From: Cristatella mucedo
Lineage: Eukaryota > Bryozoa > Phylactolaemata > Cristatellidae
Length of the DNA: 64,000 nt
Reading direction: 5' to 3'
Assembly (NCBI GenBank): GCA_009760855.2
Contig: WPIO01000093.1
Coordinates: 1,006,001 to 1,070,000 of the forward strand
Numbering within the stretch: position 1 is the stretch's first letter; each line of letters starts with the position of its first letter. Below, one piece after another: positions 20,757-33,199 of the stretch. The notes beneath the pieces were generated by a model, which saw only the letters and a program-made list of their open reading frames with translations, did no database searches and was not told where the DNA came from. Made by a program: the position numbers and the translations under genes.

Positions 20757-21640
20757 CTATAATAACAATAATGTATTTGTATAGCGCCGTCAGAGACTAC
20801 ATCTCATTGTAATAACTTTGCATACGCTTTAGAGGGGGCCTGTCAATATGATTAATGATAGCATCCACCGTGTCGGCATGCATTAGCATACAAAAGACAC
20901 GTCACTGGGATCCAGCAAACCCTGGCAGAAACATGTGCGTTCTTAGCTTCTCGTAAAGTCTGGGGATGTCGTGACGCAAGTCAGAAGTGAATTCCAGGCT
21001 TTGGGAGTATATGAAATAAAAGATCAGTTTCCAAGGACTTTGAGGTTCATTTGAGGCACAGCTAAATGACTTAAGTCAGGAAGTGGATAATATGATACTA
21101 ACCCTGAACGGGAAGTGGCCCTGGTAAGCTGGCTACAGCAGAATGGAAAGACCAAAGAAAGCGAGCGATGAAACCTTGAAGTTGATGCGTTGCTTGACTG
21201 GTAGCCACTGCAGGTCGGCGACAAGTGGTATGATGTGGCAACTGCGATGCTGACGACAGGCAAGCCTAGCTGCTGACTTTTGCACAAGCTGTAAGCGCCT
21301 GATTACACAGGCCGGTAGAGCAGCAAGCAGGAAGTTACAGAAGTCGAGACGGGATGTCGCAAATGCATGGATCAATTTAGATGTCGTGTCCCTGTCTAAG
21401 AAAGCCCGAATTTTAGCAATATTATGCCGCTGAAAGTAGGCAGACTTGATTGTAGAGCTGATGTGGTCATCTGCTAGAGGTCACTTTAGAACAGCACACT
21501 TAGATTTCTTACAAATGCTACACAATATATATGCTAGCAGAGCCATTATTGAGGGGTAGATTTTCCAATTTCTCATCATTTAGTTTGAGAAATTTTGCTC
21601 CCAATGATTGGTTGGTCATGGTCAAGTTCAAGGCCCCTTC
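20757..21640 (-). mobile_element. LINE with RT C-terminus, ATT-tail family
   Basis: Minus-oriented, 5' truncated. An 80-codon open piece at 21375-21133 reads SRLDFCNFLLAALPACVIRR then WLPVKQRINF, the C-terminal RT signature of CR1/L2-like LINEs. The 3' UTR and ATT tail reach 20757. Non-functional. Confidence 0.8.
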
Positions 21641-21892
21641 AACATTTGGCTATGCCACTGATCCATATCCACCAACTGTATGGACTTTGTCATGGTAATA
21701 GTGGCTTACTACATGCCCTTCACATCTGAAATCAACTTTTTTTGGAGTAACAAGTTAAGGAGAAGGCGTTAAGAATAATCAGTTTTCTATGATAAAAAGA
21801 CGCTAAGGTGGTCGAACTTCACAACCCATGTCGTAGGTATGAGGTCGGCAGCTGGAACTTTACCGCTCGCTACAAGCAGGAAGTTTTTTTTA

Positions 21893-22060
21893 CTAGCTGA
21901 TTTAGCAGCCTCTTTTGTATAGCGACAGAAGAGCCTTTTCGGCTTTCACCACCACTTGCAGTAGCGATAAAGGATCGCCCATCGCAGGATTCGAACCCAC
22001 GACATCGCTACCGAGGTCGTGAAAAGCAACCGCCTTACCTAGTGTGCCATCGCGGCTCTC
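21893..22060 (-). repeat. tRNA-derived SINE, family B
   Basis: Minus-oriented. The plus strand shows GGATTCGAACCCACGAC (complement of a good B box) and ACCTAGTGTGCCATC at the A-box side; the body carries a CACCACTTGCAGT block typical of this family. Confidence 0.8.
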
Positions 22061-22229
22061 CAAGTAAAGCAGCTAATGCCCTTCTGTCGCTATTTATATG
22101 AGGCTGCTTTATACTCCGTCTAGCTTTCCTTTTACTTTTTCCTGGTTAGTTCTAATAAGAATCTTAATAGTAGATCGTTTATGTAGCACCCTAAAGAGAC
22201 CTTAAATCTCTGCCCATGCGTTTTACCAC

Positions 22230-22317
22230 TCGCTGCAGGATAATTATAATAATAATACGTTTGTCATAGCGGCCTCGGCGAGCTTAATCTCTTTCTAGGC
22301 ACTTTACATTTGATGTA
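22230..22317 (-). mobile_element. LINE 3' end fragment, ATT-tail family
   Basis: AT-rich tail plus the TCTTTCTAGGCACTTTACATT block only. A very short 5'-truncated copy. Confidence 0.6.
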
Positions 22318-23240
22318 GTGACGATAAAATTGAACTGCTGCTCATTGGACACCCTAAGCGTGTGACTGAATTAAAAGGCTTTGCTCTTTTAATATGGGAT
22401 GCTTTTGTGCAACCATCACCACGTGCTCGAAATTTAGGTGTTATTTTTGACAGCTGCCTACATTTTAAAGCATTCAGAAGACTGCTTTTACAGCTAGCCA
22501 TTCCATCCGATCTCTATGTAAGATAAGGAGCTGTCTTCCACGATGGCTTGCAAAACATTTGACTAGCTCCTTAGTTCTGTCTCGGCTAGATTATTGTAAT
22601 TCCCTTTTGGCTGGGCTATCAAAAAAGCAACTACGCACGCACTACAAATGGCTACGATTATGGCTGCAAGGCTGGTTTTCAAGTCTCAGAGGTTTGACCG
22701 CGTGCCTCCTTTGCTAAAAGAGCTAGGATGGCAGCCGGCTGACCAACGGATACAAAGCAAAGTTCTTACGCTGACCCACAAGGCCCGCCACAGCTTGGCT
22801 CCTCCGTACCTAGCTGAACTGCTGCACCAGTTCCAGCCTCTCGTGCCCTCAGGTTCTGTATGGACAATAATTTAGCAGTTCCATTCCTTCACCTAAAGAC
22901 CGTTGGCGGCAGAAGCTTTAGCTCTGTAGGTCCCAGGCTGTGGAACTTGTTTCCACAATTCTTACGCAATGACAACTACTCCCCTGTTGCAGACTATAGC
23001 ACATCCTTTCCAGCCGTCCTGAGCTGCTACTTCCATGCTACTCACTGCCTCAGCTGCTCTCCTGACTCTGCTATGCTTCCACTTTCTCTTCATTACGTGA
23101 GATGAAGTCTGTTGGCTACGGAATGCGTACCGAAAGTCGCTTAGGCTGTGAGTTCGCTAGACAAAACTCACCTGAACACCCACATAGTCTGTGTGGCTGC
23201 GTGGATTTACAGACGGAGTTACATTACATTACATTAAAGG
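22318..23240 (+). mobile_element. LINE RT fragment, ACATT-tail family
   Basis: Plus-oriented. Degenerate RT frames include LSRLDYCNSLLAGL near 22575-22620, the CR1/L2-like C-terminal signature, followed by a long 3' part ending in ACATTACATTACATT. Copies at 26.3 and 27.5 kb share the 3' UTR. Confidence 0.8.
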
Positions 23241-24144
23241 AATCATTATCAAATGGTTAGCGGTAGCACGCTCAATGAACAACGAGTACTGAAGGGCTAG
23301 TGACGTGCGCGGTATCAAGCGTGCAAAAGCAAACCAGTTTCATGCTTCGGCCAGCATACTAAAAGGGAACATCAAGAAGACACTCGTGGCCACCGGATGA
23401 TAAGATCTCTGGCTAGTGCACTGAATCATTCACAGGTAAGCAAGCAAAGTATACAGGAAAAAGAGCCAAGTTCATTCGGAAAAAGAGAAAGTTGGCCGGA
23501 ACAGTTGCGTCTTTAGCTGAGACGCAAGCCCCGAAACAGGCTGCACACTACTCTGGTTCATGTGGCTGCCGTGGATCTATAGCCACCGTTACCAACAGTT
23601 AGCTGCACACAGTATTTTCACAGGCAGCGAACCTGAAGGCTCTTCTTTCACTGTGCCACTGTGCCGAAACGGCGAGCGAGGCATCAGCTAAACACTACGC
23701 ACCAGGAAACGCTCGAAACGCTCAACGACTTCACGCGGTTACCTGCATTTCGGCATGCTTGAGTGCATTCCCTTTAAGCACAACGCCTGTCTATAATTCA
23801 ACACTTCAAATCCATTGCGTGTATACACAGTCAATTGCCGGCTTCTTTCGTTTGGCCCTAAACGTCTGGGTCGAAACGTCGGGCGGCTACTGCAGACAAT
23901 GCAAGCCGGTCGGGCTTGCTTTGAAAGCGTCTGCCACGACTGCTAGGCAACTACAAGACTCCATTTACGTGAGATGCCATCGAAACCGAATGGACCGAAA
24001 CAGGCTGCCACTGCGGCGCTTGTCCAACGTGTCAACGCTTGAGCACAGCAACTGAGCCAAAGCAACTCTGGCTGCGCATGCCGCCGCCGCCGCTGCCGCT
24101 GCCCCTGCCGCTGCAGCCGCTGGACATAAGCCGCCTTCACGGCA
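23241..24144. other. No gene seen
   Basis: Unique-looking sequence with scattered short frames. Near 24075-24115 there is a short CCG/CTG-rich imperfect triplet run. No family recognised. Confidence 0.4.
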
Positions 24145-24245
24145 TTGCGATAATAATAATAATAATAATAATTCACTTTATAAAGCGCCCTCAGAGAACT
24201 TAATCTCTCTCTAGGCGCTTTACATTTGCTGTAAAGTGAAGTGAA
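24145..24245 (-). mobile_element. LINE 3' end fragment, ATT-tail family
   Basis: AATAATAATAAT tail complement, GCGCCCTCAGAGAACTTAA and the GCGCTTTACATTTGC block, followed by a short AAGTG repeat. Very 5' truncated. Confidence 0.75.
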
Positions 24246-24871
24246 GTGAAGTGAATTGCGAGACACGAGACCAAAATCTCTGATGACCTCATCTCCAGCA
24301 ACCTGGATGGCAGGGCAATTTGTCGTCGCAGAAGCTGCCGCGAACAGGAAACCTATCAGTGCTCATGGGTAATCCAGGCGATCGAAGCTCCGTGGAGCTA
24401 ATCGTGCAATCCTTCTACAAAGAAACTCGAGCGCTTAAGATAAGGCTGGCTATATTTGCATTATGCACTCGGCGGCGAGTCCGCTGGGATCGAGCTATGT
24501 CAACACTTTAGGCATTTCGGCTCGGCACTCGCATAAAAGCCGATCTACAGGCACTGATTGGTCCTGGCGGCCGTTTGCTACTCATTCAAAGCAAGAATTT
24601 CTAAGTGCACTGCCTAAGCAGAGAAATTTCCGCACTACAAGTCGTAGCGCTCGAGCATAATTGGGACTCAAAAGTAGCTCAGACTAACTAGTCTCACTGA
24701 TAGTTCTGCTGGATCGCTATACATCGATCGCCGCATGGATGGCCTGATACCATCGATCGCCAAGTCCTTAAATGTCTGCCTGCCATTGTGTCACTATGTC
24801 TTAGCCTAGGGCTAAGGTAAAATCGTGGGATCGAGTCCTGCAGCTAGCAATTTTTTATATCCTACTGCAAG

Positions 24872-24872
24872 C

Positions 24873-24966
<94 letters not shown>
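24872..24966. repeat. (GA)n microsatellite
   Basis: About 95 bp of nearly pure GA with a short CA tail. Confidence 0.95.
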
Positions 24967-24969
<3 letters not shown>

Positions 24970-25059
24970 ACACTTAGGCTCTTTTGCTTGCTATATTAAT
25001 GAGGCTCTTCACTTGGCTAACCTAAACGTTTTGTCTTTATCACTGGTATTTCACTGGAA

Positions 25060-25375
25060 TGGTTTGATCACATCTCAGTAGTGAGTATTAGTGCGTCAAT
25101 GGTCACCCGGCCTTTAAAGTACATACTACTCCAGGGATCTATTCTAGGTCTATTTATTTTCACATTTTATACTTTCCCTCTTGTTGAGGAGACCGCTAAG
25201 CACAAGCTAGACTTTCACGTTTATGCAGACGGTACAGCGCTGCACCTGTACTTTGATCTCTCGCTGCCTTCTAGCAAAATAGTTCTCCACGCCTACTCCT
25301 GGGAGCTTAGGAAAGCCAGAAATTATAGTATCTTTCAAAAGCTGAAGTACTGTCAGTAAGAAACAGAAAAATTTT
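25060..25375 (+). mobile_element. LINE RT active-site fragment
   Basis: An open piece encodes QGSILGLFIF...FHVYADG, the RT region around the catalytic YADD box with the second Asp changed to Gly. Same family as the minus-strand LINE at 62 kb. Dead. Confidence 0.65.
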
Positions 25376-25599
25376 ATTAAAGAATGAATAAATTTGCAGC
25401 GTATCGCCACGAGGGAAGGATTTTGAGACGAGTGACCGATTTGGCGGTCCGGCAGATTTAGGGTCTAGGTTTTATCGCTAATAAGTGGGTGTGGCACGCT
25501 TAGGCTTAGGTTCAGGCCTATGCTAGGGCTGTTCATGACTTTGCAGGCAAGCGGTTTGGCATGTTTGTGGTTAAGATACACAGCTTCGCAGATAAGCGA

Positions 25600-26330
25600 T
25601 CATGACTTGCACGCGGACTGCGGTTTTACGTTTGCTAGGTGGGTGGGACTTTCAGCCCAAACTATTTAAGGAGGCAAGGCTTCAGCGGCTAGAGAGTCAG
25701 TCGGGGGGTGGGGAGTCGGAAGTGTGGAGAGTCATGAGGACCGGTGTCAGCGGTAGGCGAATGTCGCCGGGCCGAAGCTTCCGAGAAGCTGAGGGCTAGC
25801 AAGTAGGACTCGTCCAAGTATCGGCGGAGGAGCCAGACAGCCAATCAGCCAGCCAGCCAGCGACCTCTGCCGGGCTTCGGGCCTTCGCCGCACAGTGAGC
25901 CGGGGCAGGCAGCATTCGCCTCGCAATGACGACGGCGGGAGTTCCGGAGTCAGGTATTCGGCGGGAAGCTCGAGACGCGGACGGCGAACGTCGGACTCGC
26001 AAGCGCGCAAGCGCACACGCTTCTGATTGTTTCCGCTGCTAGTTACGGGGTGCAAGAAGGAGGAACGCTTCCCCGGAAAGGGGAGGGTTTTCCTCAGAGC
26101 GGCGTTCGGGGCAGCGCGGGATGCCTGCTGAGCCGCCGGGCGCCGGGACCGCGGCGCTTCCGGCCATCCACCCTGCTGCCTGCTGCAGCGCCCCGTGTAC
26201 GTGCATGCGTCCGCGCGTTTGTCTTGGCGAGAGTTTGGCGAGGAGCGCGTGGACGACACTGAACCGGACGCGCAGTGGCACTGTGCGCTTGCGCTCGGTA
26301 TCTTGGTCCATTGCTTCTACAGCCAGCCAT
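25600..26330. promoter_or_regulatory. GC-rich, CpG-rich island of unknown role
   Basis: GC content and CpG frequency rise sharply against the flanks and resemble the islands near the alpha-tubulin gene. Open frames on both strands are low-complexity Arg/Ala/Pro-rich and are not recognised. It may be a promoter or first exon of an unseen gene; a LINE begins at its right edge. Confidence 0.3.
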
Positions 26331-27070
26331 CACGTCCGATCCCTATCAAAGATTAGGAGCTGTCTTCCAAAGTGGCCTGTACAAAATTTAACTAGCTCCT
26401 TAGCTCTGTCTCGGCTTGATTATTGTGATTCCCTTTTGGCTGGGCTACCAAAAGAAAGCAACTAGGCCACTGCAGCTGGCTATGAATATGGCTGCAAGGC
26501 TAGTTTTTCAAGTCCCCGAGGTTTGACCACCCGTCTCCTTTGTTAACAGGGCTAGGATGGCTGCCGCTTGATCAACGGATATAGAGCGAAGTTCTTATGC
26601 TGACCCACAAGGCCCGCCCACGGCTTGGCTCCTCTACACCTAGCTGAACTGCTGCACCAGTCTCAGCCTTCTCGTGCCCTCAGGTCCTGCATGAACAATA
26701 AAGTAGTTATTAAACTCCCCAGCTTAAAGACAGTTGGCGACAGAAGCTTTCTGTAGGTCCTAGACTGTGGAACTCGCTTCCACAATTCTTAGACAATCAT
26801 AACTACTTCCCTGCTGCCGACTATGGCACATCCTTTCCAGCCGTCCTGAGCTGCTACTTTCATGCTACTCACTACCTCAACTGCTCTCCTGACTCTGGTA
26901 TGCTTTCCACTTTTTCTTTGTTGCGTGAGACAAAGTCTGTTGGCTACCGAATGCCTACCGAAAGCTGCTTAGGCTATGAGTTCGCTATACAAAACTCTCC
27001 TGCGTAACACCCACATAGTCTTTATGACTTTGTGGAGTTACAGAAGGAGATACATTACATTACATTGCAT
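26330..27070 (+). mobile_element. LINE RT C-terminus and 3' end, ACATT-tail family
   Basis: Matches the 22.3-23.2 kb copy, with SRLDYCDSLLAGLPK near 26411-26455 and the ACATTACATTACATT end at about 27055. Frameshifts interrupt it. Confidence 0.8.
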
Positions 27071-27479
27071 TCATGCCGACGAATTCACGAAACCTAGGTA
27101 ACGGTAAGTAGGACAGCGCTAGAGACGCTGTGGGCTAGGCGACCCGCTTACTGCACTCGCAGTGCACCAAACAGGCATCCGATGGTTGCATACGCCAAAT
27201 GGCTAGCGGCGGGATGCTCCTCTTCCGCCGTCCTTTCGGCATCACAATTTCCTTGCCAGCTCTGAGCGGTCTCCCAACCCGAATAGCAACCTTATTTGGC
27301 AATAGGTGTTCCGCCTTCTTTGCTGAAACAATTGTGCCTATTCGTGTGTCCATAAAGCAGCCTCCGACTAAAGCAAGTTTTGAGTCACAACCTGCGACCT
27401 CTGTTAAGAAATTTTTCGAGGTTTCCGGATGCGTTGTGGCTACTTTAATTAAAGTCTAGCGAAAAGAGCTCATCTGCTG

Positions 27480-28660
27480 AAGACCCTATGCCACCCCCTC
27501 TGCGGTCTTCACTGGCAGAGAAACTCAGTCCAACCTTAATTAGGATTTTCCGTGCTTCTTTTTATGATGGGTTTGTTCCAATTTATTTCAAATCGGCCAT
27601 CGGTAGATCTGTACTTAAGAAGCCTCGATTCAAATTAGAGGTCCTAGAAAAACTGCTCTCCTCCGTGTGACCAACGACATCCTATGCAGTAAAGATGACG
27701 AGAATGCCTCAGTCCGGGTTCTGCTGGATCTACCAGCTGCATTCGATACCATCAACCGATCGCGATATCCTACTTGAATGATTGAGAACAACGATCGTTC
27801 TGGTGGAGGAAGCACTGTCGTGGTTCTAATCGTAATTTTTCGGCCGTGTTTAATCCGTGCCGTGAGGTTGTCTCATCCAGCAGACCAGCTACCCGTTTGG
27901 AGTTCCAAAAGGGTCCGCCCTCGGTCCTTTGCTGTTCTCCGTTTATATCAAGCCACAGAGAAAAACGTATACAGGCTTGTGGGCTTACTGTGCTATCAAT
28001 TCTTTGCTGACGATACCGAGCTGTATTTTTATGTAAACTATCGAATTACGCTGCAGCGAATTATAAACTGAATGTTTGCCTTCCAGACATTCGTTCCTGG
28101 ATGTCGGTCAATGTCCTTAAGCCAAGCGGTGATGCAATTTAGCTCCTACTCGTAGGACATCCCAAGCGTCTATCTGGTGTTAAATAACAGTGGCTCCGGC
28201 TGCGGCATGTTTCGTCGGAGTCTCACGGAGACACAGCTGGCGAACGTGCGCGGTAAACGAAACTCTCCTTTATTACTCTCAACGCGTACATATATGAGAG
28301 CTTGATCAGTCGCAGCAGACGAGACGAAATATGGAGGCATTAGTGGCATGACGCTGTGCTGCGTCAATTGCTTGACTATTGGCCACAGGTAAGGCGTGTC
28401 CATTAGTATCAGGGCGCTTCGCTAATTACAACAGAAGCCGCAGGCGCACACAACACTAGACTTAGCACTTCTAATCGGTGATGTTGCAGTGCGACCTCAC
28501 CACGTGGTCAAAATTTAGGTGCGCTCTTTGATTTCTTAAAATTTGAAAGTTTCGGGAAATCGACTACTTTAACAGATAGGCTTTGAGTTCCCTACAGAAA
28601 ACCTTTGAGCTTAACACCCACTTAGTCTGTATGGCTTTGCGGTTACAGACGGAGATAACT
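27480..28660 (+). mobile_element. LINE RT fragment interrupted by an insertion
   Basis: Encodes the RT motif VLLDLPAAFDTINR near 27715-27755 and a degenerate FADDTELY active-site box near 28005-28025. The LINE match breaks at about 28168 and resumes near 28480, then ends with the family 3' UTR. Frames are broken throughout. Confidence 0.7.
28168..28430 (-). mobile_element. Possible solo LTR inside a LINE
   Basis: About 260 bp inserted into the LINE. Read on the minus strand it has a TATA-like CATATATG, then AATAAA about 20 bp later, and the block can be bounded by TG...CA ends. No clear target-site duplication was found, so solo LTR is only one possibility. Confidence 0.25.
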
Positions 28661-29640
28661 ACATGACCTGACTCAACCTATGCCTGACTGTCTCAAAATC
28701 GTCTTTATATAACTGTGCAGTCTTGCTCATCGAGTCCACCAAGTCACCTCTCATCACGCTCAGCAAACTGACTGTGTCATTCTTGCACTCAGCAGAAGCC
28801 CCAGCTAACAGTTTGTCCAAGCCAGCGGGGTAGGAAATAAGAGTAGCTCGAGCGAACGGCAGACATTAATGGCTAGTGACTACTGTGGAGTCTGAATGAT
28901 CTGCTCTTGGCAAAGAAACAAAAGTGGCGCGCGCAGCCTTGAACGTAGCCAGCAATCCTTGGTTAAACGGTGAATGGGAACCTTTCGGTTGCACTCGGAA
29001 TCAGAAAAAAGCCAACAGCTTTCTAACGGCCGTCATGCAGGTGCTGCAAAACGGCACGTACAGCTTGTGCCGCATCGAGTGTGTGTAGCGCATCGGCGCA
29101 CTGGCGGAAGATGGTGTGACGGTATCTCGCCGTCAGCAAAGAAACGGCGGAACCGTCGACCAGGTATCGGCTTGCTAGAACCCCGGAAGGCTTCAACGGA
29201 AGGCCCCGGATGGATGCGGCACGATGCCGGCCTCGGGGATGACGTGACCTACAGTCCTCATTGCTAGTTGCCAGCGTAAGGACGTTGTGCCAGTTGTGCA
29301 GCTGCGTTACGTTACCGATTTTCCTAATACAGAATAGCTCGACGATGCGGATACGCCAGTAATTGATTCTGCCGCTGGGTTCCCGGGAAAAATTGTGATG
29401 AAATCGGTCCTATTTTTAGCACTTTTTCTAGATTAAAAGGCAGTAAGGTGAGCTACCGTCTGTGGTCTAGTGCTCGGATATCAGCGCACCACGAGCTCAA
29501 AACTATAACAGTGTAAGCACTGGAAACTTTCTCTGTCAAATGCGGTACACAAAAACACTGCAGGTGGTGCTGCAATAATGTGACCTAAAATCGCAGTACG
29601 CTCGCCCAGGCGACAATGCATGCCCTTGCTAAAACAAATA
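28661..29640. other. No gene seen
   Basis: No recognised gene or repeat. A plus-strand frame at 28974-29267 is open for 97 codons but resembles nothing known. Confidence 0.4.
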
Positions 29641-29644
29641 TTAG

Positions 29645-29800
29645 CCGAGTTAACAGGCTCGCTTGTATAGCGGTAGAGGAGCCTTGACGGTGGTCGCGAC
29701 CTCTCGCAGTTGGCAATAAAGGATGGCCCACTGTAGGATTCGAGCCCACGACCTCGGTCATGAAGAGCGAGTACCGTACACCCTGGGCTATCACGGCCCT
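29645..29800 (-). repeat. tRNA-derived SINE, family B
   Basis: Minus-oriented: GGATTCGAGCCCACGAC on the plus strand is the complement of the B box, and GGGCTATCACGGCCC marks the A-box end. Confidence 0.8.
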
Positions 29801-29879
29801 CACCGGCCACCAGGCCTAACCACCGTCCTCGTAGAGGCTGTCAAATCGGCATTTTAGCTTGTTCTCCGGTTCATTTTTT

Positions 29880-30239
29880 TTAAATGGAGCTTCGAGCCAT
29901 CCTTTGGCGAATCCGCTCCTTCACGATTCCGGGTGAGGGCTCCTTGCCTCGTTCTCTTTTCAGGACTACCTGCCCTCGGTCCCTTAATCTTTCGGTCAAT
30001 AGGCGCAGTGGCTTTTCCTGTAGGTATCTGCTGCTCACCTCGACAGTTTGAGGCCTCTTCTCGGTCAAATATGCCACACCATTTATCTTAGAATAGGAAT
30101 ACCTCAGCTCATCCGCGAGGCAAGTGCCAATGCATGACTTGCAAGCCTGCAACACGCCCACTCGCACCTGTCGGTGCCTATTTTTAGTCAAATTGGCGAA
30201 TAATGAGCCAAATACCCAAATAGCTCGCAGCCCATCCAC
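29880..30239 (-). CDS. Unrecognised open reading frame, 119 codons
   Basis: A single ATG-initiated frame in non-repetitive sequence. The product is basic, with few low-complexity stretches: a Cys-containing central part (LQACKSCIGTCLADEL) and a highly charged C-terminal third rich in Arg, Lys and Glu. No domain or membrane segment was recognised. It could be an exon of an unknown gene or a chance frame. It lies between two family-B SINEs. Confidence 0.25.
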   Translation of the reverse strand: MDGLRAIWVFGSLFANLTKNRHRQVRVGVLQACKSCIGTCLADELRYSYSKINGVAYLTEKRPQTVEVSSRYLQEKPLRLLTERLRDRGQVVLKRERGKEPSPGIVKERIRQRMARSSI

Positions 30240-30504
30240 CTGGTGAGCTCGGCCGGCGTCTAGTCGCTAAGAAACCTGTCCGAACGCGGCTAGCACTTCT
30301 TGTTGGTGCCCGCTATACACGTGTTCACATTTTTCGACATGTGAAACGTGCCCTCCCATTGCCCCCTCCCCCCCTCCCGCGAGCATTGCTCACCCTCTGT
30401 CAGGCTGGCTTGCCAAAATGGGCAGGCAGTAAATAAGGGGTACGGGCCCTAGGTTTCTGCTGCTGTCGGACTCTTCTCAAACTTAGTTTGCTCGATGCTA
30501 CGTC

Positions 30505-30660
30505 GTCTTTGCCCAGGAGGTAAAGTGCTCGCTCTTCACGACCCAGATCGTGGGTTCGAGTCCTGCAGTGGACGATCCTTTACTGCCCTTTGCAAGCGGT
30601 GGTAACAACTGTTAAGGCTCTTCTGCCGCTATATAAATAAGTTTGTTAAATCAGCTAAAG
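30505..30660 (+). repeat. tRNA-derived SINE, family B
   Basis: Forward copy: GCCCAGGAGGTAAAGTGC at the A box, GTGGGTTCGAGTCCTGC at the B box, and a tail with AAGGCTCTTCTGCCGCTAT. Confidence 0.85.
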
Positions 30661-31090
30661 TTTGTGAACGTCTCTTTCCGGCCTCTAAGAAGGCAATTCG
30701 CTCTATCTCGCTCCTTGCTCGACTTTTTCGCTGCTTTTAACTTGGCCCGAGATGCCATCTTCGATTCACAGACTTGTCTCGGACGCTTGCTCTCACGAAA
30801 CTTGGTTTGCTTAAAGATAAATTCACGCGTTTCACGAAATAAAGAGTGAAGACAGACCTCGAATCGCTACCGTGAGCGCTCAATATTCTATTCTGCACGC
30901 TGAAAATTCCCGATCCTCTCCACGTCGTCAGCAATTCCTGCCAGGAACCGGAAACGGACACAGCGGGAGGCATTAATCGGGCGGGTGGGCTCTACCAGAG
31001 CGCGGCGGCGTGCGAGCGAGAGCAAGGCCCTTGCCCGCGTGCGCGCGCCAGCTCCCGATCGTCGGGGCGTTCGCTCGTCGTCTGCGGCGG

Positions 31091-32627
31091 CTAGAATTCC
31101 TCGTCGGCCTCTCCGGCGGCGCCGCCCGGCGAGAAGTCGGCGCCCACCTCCTCGTAGTCCTTCTCGAGAGCGGCGAGGTCTTCGCGCGCCTCGGAGAACT
31201 CGCCCTCCTCCATGCCCTCGCCGACGTACCAGTGGACGAAGGCGCGCTTGGCGTACATGAGGTCGAACTTGTGGTCGAGCCGCGCCCACGCTTCGGCTAT
31301 GGCGGTCGTGCTGCTCAGCATGCAGACGGCACGCGGCACCTTGGCCAGGTCGCCGCCGGGCACCGCCGTCGGCGGCTGGCCGTTGATGCCAATCTTGAAG
31401 CCGGTCGGGCACCAGTCGACGAATTGGATGCTCTTCTTCGTCTTGATCGTGGCGACCGCCGCGTTGATGTCCTTCGAGACGATGTCGCCTCGATAGAGCA
31501 GACAGCAGGCCATGTACTTGCCGTGACGCGGGTCGCACCGCACCATCTGATTGGTCGGCTCGAAGCAGGCGTTGGTGAGGTCGGCGACGGACAGCTGCTC
31601 GTGGAACGCCTTGTCGGCGGACACAATGGGCGCGTAGGTCACCAGCGGGAAGTGGATGCGCGGGTAGGGCACCAGGTTCGTCTGGAACTCGGTGAGGTCG
31701 ACGTTGAGCGCGCCGTCGAAGCGCAGCGACGCCGTGATCGAAGACACCACCTGCGCGATCAGGCGGTTCAGGTTGACGAAGCTCGCCCGCTCGACGCCGA
31801 GACTTCTCCGGCAGATGTCGTAGATGGCCTCGTTGTCGACCATGAACGCGCAGTCCGAGTGCTCGAGCGTCGTGTGCGTCGTGAGGATGGCGTTGTACGG
31901 CTCGACGACGGCGCTGGACAGCAGCGGCGACGGGTAGACGGCGAACTCGAGCTTGGCCTTCTTGCCGTAGTCGACCGACAGGCGCTCCATGAGCAGCGAC
32001 GTGAAGCCCGAGCCTGTGCCGCCGCCGAACGAGTGGAAAACGAGGAAGCCCTGCAGGGCCTCGCACTGGTCGGCCTGCTTGCGCAGGCGGTCCACCACCT
32101 GGTCGATGATCTGCTTGCCGGCCGTGTAGTGGCCGCGAGCGTAGTTGTTGGCCGCATCCTCGTTGCTCGTGACCAGCTGCTCGGGGTGGTACAGCTGCCG
32201 GTAAGCGCCGGTGCGCACCTCGTCTGCAAGGATCGAGCAGGAAAAGGCGATAGCGAGCGGCGATCGTCGCCGTCGAAAAAACGGCCTCGAATTGCCGGCG
32301 GAAAGCGGGTTCGACTCGAGAGGGGCGCACCTGCGGCACACGCGCGTGCGACCTTTTACAAGCGCGTTGAGGAGAGGAGGTAGAGGGGTCAGCGGTGAAG
32401 CGCGTACCGACGACGCTTGGCTCGAGGTCGATTAGGAGCGTTCGAGGCACGTATCGGCCAGTTCCAGTCTCGCTGAAGAAGGTGTGGAAAGTCTTGCCGC
32501 AGTCCTCGGTCGAGTCGGACGGCTTCAGGCCGTCGGGCTGGATGCCGTGCTCTAAGCAGTAGAGCTCCCAGCATGAATTTCCCAATTGCACTCCGGCCTG
32601 GCCGATGTGGATCGATAGGATTTCTCG
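31091..32627 (-). CDS. Alpha-tubulin, divergent isotype (main coding exons)
   Basis: Alpha-tubulin pairs with beta-tubulin to form microtubules. Coding exons: 32627-32408 and 32223-31091, separated by a 184-bp GT-AG intron; with an ATG-only first exon the protein is 451 residues, the usual length. The GTP-binding signature GGGTGSG, the MAC... loop regions and DLTEFQTNL with the catalytic Glu that drives hydrolysis of beta-bound GTP are present. Unusual points read from the sequence: position 40, normally the acetylated Lys, is Ser, and the loop after it is diverged and one residue shorter. The N-terminus is REIL after Met, so MREI instead of the alpha-type MREC. The C-terminal tail is Gly/Ala-rich with few Glu and ends EEF rather than EEY. 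Codons are strongly G/C-ending. It looks functional: no stops or frameshifts. Confidence 0.95.
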
Positions 32628-33199
32628 CTGCGAAATAAGTGAGCAGAGGCAACCGCCAAGTCAGTCGAGTCTTGTTTCGTAAGACAACGCGACGCTTCGT
32701 CCCGATAGGCGCACGAGCCGGAGACGTCGCTGGCGCGCTCCTAGCGGAATCGCCCAGTGCGCGGGAACAGCTTCCGGAAATAATCCGGAAGCTGCGGCGG
32801 CGCGACGAAGCAAAGCGCCAGAAGCTCGGCGGTCGGTTATCGTCAGGAAAGCTCTGAATTCCTCTGTCGAGGCATTTGACAATCGCGGGGACAAATTTTG
32901 ATCGCGGCTGCCGCTGGCCGAGCTTCAGCCCTTCGATTCGGGCAGCCTCGAGTTCGTAGGCGAAGGCGGCGGAGGCAGCGAAGGCAGCGACAGTCGGAGC
33001 GGTCGTCGCACTTAAGTCTGAGGAGCAGCGGCAGCGAGCATTTGCAGCTCGAGCTGCACGATGGCGCGATGGCCACCGGATGCGCTACGTGCGCACTGCG
33101 CACTCCAACGAATGAAGGTACGCTGACACCTCTCGGAAACGAGGCGACGCAGCGTCGCAGCGATGAGGAGCTCAGCTTGGGCGGCTAAAGAAAGAGGTA